A DNA stretch of 64,000 bases from Colias croceus (Eukaryota; Arthropoda; Insecta; Lepidoptera; Pieridae), in assembly GCF_905220415.1 (NCBI RefSeq), contig NC_059537.1, forward strand, positions 8,129,622 to 8,193,621, in the 5' to 3' direction. The notes beneath the pieces were generated by a model. That model saw only the letters and a program-made list of their open reading frames with translations, was not told the DNA's origin and did not search any database. Position numbers and translations under genes: made by a program. Below, one piece after another: positions 61,601-64,000 of the stretch. Position 1 is the stretch's first letter. Every line of letters starts with the position of its first letter.

Positions 61601-63646
61601 TCAGTGAATATCTGCAGTTGCGCAGCTCTCTCGTGCACCGAGTGCGCGGGCGGCGCGGGGGAGCGGGTCGCGGGAGGTGCGGGGGTGCGGTGCGCGGGGC
61701 CGGGGGGCGCGGGCGCGGGGTGGCGCGGCGGTGGCGGCGCCTGGCCCTTCTTGAGCTTGCGCCGCGTGTTGTAGCCGCGGTAATCTAGTTTTAGGAGGAA
61801 AAATATATGGTCTATGGTACCGAAAAGGGACAACGTGGACCATCAGCTGTTTATTGGATGAAAATTTTATTTTATGAAGCAAAATTTGTTTCTGAATTTA
61901 AATGGATAAGCTTGCTATAAATCTCCGGTTTGAATATACTTACCTGTATTTACATAAGAACCGGGAGTAGAATAAGATAGGGAACCGGGATAATTTTCTA
62001 TGTTGCATTATCGGAAGAACGTATCAATAGACGTTCAAGAATGCTTGTGAAATTTTATAGAATATTTTTTGTATAATTTTATCAATTACGTACATCCTTT
62101 TTACATCCTTTATCATATTTTTATGGCAAGCCTTGAATTATCGTACGGAAGCAAATAAAAATTCATAAAATAAAATTTTCATCCTATTTCATAAAGTAAA
62201 TGGGTGAAGGTTGACCTTCTTTAGGATCCCATAGTGTGAGAACTACTCGTATATTTCACATGAAGGTTTTATTTATTTTTAAGCCAAACTCTGGACCAGC
62301 AGAACTTAACATTATATTCTTTGTCTTCAAACTTTTTCCCATGTTCTTATTTAAATGCGTAATAAATTACCACAAGACATACCTAATTGTTTTTTTTTAC
62401 TGAGCTATTAAATAATTAACTTATTTAATACCTATGAAATTAACTTAATAGATTTTCCCATTTGTTTCTAAATTACTGTTAAAATTAATATTTCATTGTA
62501 TTTTATAGTAAGAAACAGATTAAAAATACGGAATTTTATATAAAGTTCATCAGTAATAAAAAAATTTGAAAGTTAATCTTTCCAAAAAATACTTTCGTTT
62601 AATAAAAAAAGAACATGAGTATGGAATTCATATAGCTTCTTCCATCTTATTTCCGATTAATTTCCCGCAATCCTGCGTCATATATCAAATTACATCACCT
62701 CAAGCTTAATGGCCTCGTTCATCCATATTTCATTTATCAAGAGCCATTAGAACATCCTTATCCCATTACATATTTTTATGATGCATTAGGATTGAATTTA
62801 AATGTTTCTAAATGTTAACTCTTACCAAAATATTATATTTAAAATGTTAAAATATGAAAGGTCGAATGTATTTTTAAAATGATGTCTGAAAATTGGTGTC
62901 TAATATTATCAAAATTATTTTATCACCACTATTTATTACTTGTAAAGCATAGCAGAAATTTCACTGCTTATATGAGACTAATACTGCGTATTTATTTATT
63001 TATAAATAAATAAATAAGCAGTATTTCCGTTCAAGCAATCCAGTTGTGGAACTCCTTACCAGTCAAAATCAGAAAAGCACAGACCCTTCACTCCTTTAAA
63101 AGTCAATTGAAGAACTACTAACTACCTTCGCTCGATCACTGACAAATCGTTAAAATAAATCTAAATTTAAGTTTCCTTCTATACATATAATTTTAATCTT
63201 ATTGTAATGTTAATGTATCAACTTATGTGTCCTTCATTATGTATAATATTTTTCTATGTTTACTCCTTCCTTGTCTTACTCTACTCTTTAATTCTTGCAC
63301 ACTATATCTAAATCTACATCGAGTTGTTTGGAAGAAATCGCCCACGAGCGATAAAGCCGCTCTTTGTACATCTTTATTATAAGCTATCATAATTACTATG
63401 CAACAAAATTTATTACTGTGTAAGTACAATAAGGAGTATTTCATTAATTATTATCAGTCTATTCATCAATGTACCGTTTTATATTCATGAATAACTAAAC
63501 TAATATGTACTTACGGCTTTGAATGATTACAGCCGCCTTATCGGATACATTTTCCTTGTTATTGCTGCTCCTGTCGTTGTTCTCATCTGAAGTCATTTGC
63601 CTCAACACCTTCGCTTTCATCATTGCTTTGTTTTTGTTCAACAAAC
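58259..63646 (-). CDS. IQ-motif protein C-terminal part (possible class III myosin tail), five exons, 5' part outside window
   Basis: Exons 63515-63646, 61597-61784, 60320-60498, 59434-59526 and 58259-58607 join with matching phases (1, 0, 2, 2) into one frame of about 313 residues. In order it shows a basic segment (LLNKNKAMMKAKVLRQM), an IQ calmodulin-binding motif split over an intron (IIQSHYRGYNTRRKL), a Pro/Ala-rich linker, a conserved-looking block (RRNKSGIRLNEVSKPPEEYR, APPGFTLVPAIIRG), and a C-terminal module (DDYGPFRFKQLLRPTVGPTE, SLRKRK). The IQ followed by a tail ending in a P-[FY]-x-[FY]-x-x-LLR element recalls class III myosins, whose tails bind actin or espin. No motor domain is in view, so this is a guess; another IQ protein is possible. 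It lies upstream of catulin in the same orientation. Confidence 0.7.
59434..59526 (-). CDS. IQ-motif gene exon
   Basis: Acceptor gttttaacaaaacag|A, donor CTAGTCAG|GTATGA, phase 2 to 2. Encodes SSNQSYGEKPLQNNQNWQNL and PCNRQCGGLV; Asn/Gln-rich, no named domain. A + strand ORF nearby (59519-59761) is not part of it. Confidence 0.7.
60320..60498 (-). CDS. IQ-motif gene exon
   Basis: Acceptor tcactttcag|GTT, donor TATCCAG|GTGAGA, phase 0 to 2. Encodes VHNTNQEIHKNLRRNKSGIR, LNEVSKPPEEYRAPPGFTLV and PAIIRGQPSKIEAEASRLS. This is the most conserved-looking block of the visible protein. Confidence 0.8.
60499..61596 (-). other. IQ-motif gene intron
   Basis: It contains a hairpin (ggaacactcct facing aggaggttcc, 61228-61272, with an inner aagca/tgctt stem) next to an AT-rich tail. 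This is probably the 3' end of an old reversed LINE. Confidence 0.4.
61597..61784 (-). CDS. IQ-motif gene exon, second half of IQ plus proline-rich linker
   Basis: The acceptor cctaaaactag|AT completes His after the upstream C, giving HYRGYNTRRKLKKGQ. A Pro/Ala run (APPPPRHPAPAPPGPAHRT) and SVHERAAQLQIFTER follow. Donor GAACGG|GTATGT, phase 0 out. The exon is very GC-rich, and overlapping + strand ORFs are shadows. Confidence 0.8.
61785..62980 (-). other. IQ-motif gene intron, part
   Basis: AT-rich; nothing recognised before the palindrome at 62981. Confidence 0.4.
62981..63024. repeat. 44-bp near-perfect palindrome
   Basis: The left arm atactgcgtatttatttatt (+ta) and the right arm taaataaataaataagcagt (+at) are reverse complements with one mismatch and no spacer. 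Confidence 0.7.
63026..63437 (+). mobile_element. 3' fragment of a CR1-like LINE
   Basis: 63026-63121 encodes SVQAIQLWNSLPVKIRKAQT, LHSFKSQLKNY and TAA, aligning with the last residues of the ORF2 at 51365-54310 (RAIQLWNALPESIRRAQTL). The 3' UTR follows, with gaagaaatcgcccacgagcg (stem 63337-63352) and an end gtacaataaggagt. It is an inactive 5'-truncated copy of a related element. Confidence 0.8.
63515..63646 (-). CDS. IQ-motif gene exon, first half of IQ motif
   Basis: Acceptor cgatttgtttcag|GT, donor CAAAGCC|GTAAGT, phase 1 to 1. Encodes LLNKNKAMMKAKVLRQMTSD, ENNDRSSNNKENVSDKAAVI and IQS. The basic helix before the IQ is consistent with a lever-arm or neck region. Confidence 0.75.
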
Positions 63647-64000
63647 CTGAAACAAATCGTCAAATAGACAAACAAAAATAAAACTTTCTTATTAAGCTAT
63701 TTCATTTCCGTGTTTTTCTTCTAGTGAAAATATTTGCTTGTAACAGAGAAAATACGAACAAATCATTATGTAAACAATATAATCAGTCACTCAACTTTAA
63801 ACGACCTAATTTGAATGTACTCGTATATGTTTTCAACAAAATTAGAATAGCTTTGATCGCTTAAATTAAGTCTTAGGTATACAAAGTTGAGTAAATGTAA
63901 TAAAGCCATGACGATGGTACAAAGAGCGCGGTGTAATTTTGTGTTTGGCTATAATACGGAGTCTACAAATTGGTTGGAAGGAAAATATTCATATTTAAAT
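63647..64000 (-). other. IQ-motif gene intron to window edge
   Basis: AT-rich; no exon recognised. The 5' part of the gene lies to the right of the window. Confidence 0.4.

Noticed and set aside
61450..61882. Overlapping + and - strand ORFs in the GC-rich exon region
   Set aside because: Only the - strand frame YRGYNTRRKLKKG joins both neighbouring exons in phase; the others are shadows of it.
1..64000. Search for CRISPR arrays, tRNA or rRNA genes and bacterial operons
   Set aside because: None seen; the repeats are eukaryotic transposable elements and the genes are spliced.

Overview
This window is AT-rich nuclear DNA from an insect, almost certainly a moth or butterfly (Lepidoptera). The evidence is spliced genes with GT-AG introns and GC-rich exons in AT-rich introns, plus repeats typical of lepidopteran genomes. 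These include SINE-like copies starting ACTAGCT..CCCGC and ending in (CAGA)n, the AACCGACTTCAAA inverted-repeat element, and a CR1-like LINE with an (ATAA)n tail. No bacterial-type operons, CRISPR arrays, rRNA or tRNA genes were seen.

Three protein genes are present. (1) At the left edge, on the + strand, is the 3' end of a septin, most like peanut/Septin-7. A penultimate coiled-coil exon is duplicated in tandem (1-108 and 214-331), degenerate remnants follow, and a terminal exon at 1026-1077 encodes the lysine-rich tail ending KKKKGLF. (2) The whole middle of the window, on the - strand, is one alpha-catulin gene (alpha-catenin/vinculin family, human CTNNAL1, fly alpha-catenin related). I reconstructed 14 coding exons from 56981 down to 7665 with consistent phases, giving a predicted 748-residue protein. 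It has a 30-nt microexon, a likely GC-AG intron, an intron 2 of about 29.8 kb, and a possible alternative first exon at 56194-56241. (3) On the - strand at the right edge are the last five exons of another gene (58259-63646). It has an IQ calmodulin-binding motif, a proline-rich linker and a basic C-terminal tail; a class III unconventional myosin tail is my best guess.

Layout: 1-3150 septin end and 3' UTR; 3150-7390 convergent intergenic DNA; 7665-18489 the 3' twelve catulin exons; 18490-48733 the giant intron 2, with several SINE-like copies, a Harbinger-like inverted-repeat element and an AACCGACTTC element; 48734-48914 exon 2; 48915-56888 intron 1, holding an apparently intact two-ORF LINE in antisense to the gene; 56194-57110 the GC-rich 5' region with two candidate first exons; 58259-64000 the tail of the neighbouring gene. 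Septin and catulin converge. Catulin and the IQ-motif gene lie head to tail, about 1.3 kb apart. Septin, catulin and myosin would all be cytoskeletal proteins, but nothing here shows that they work together.

Coordinates of exons are from manual splice-site reading. No alignment or search could be run.
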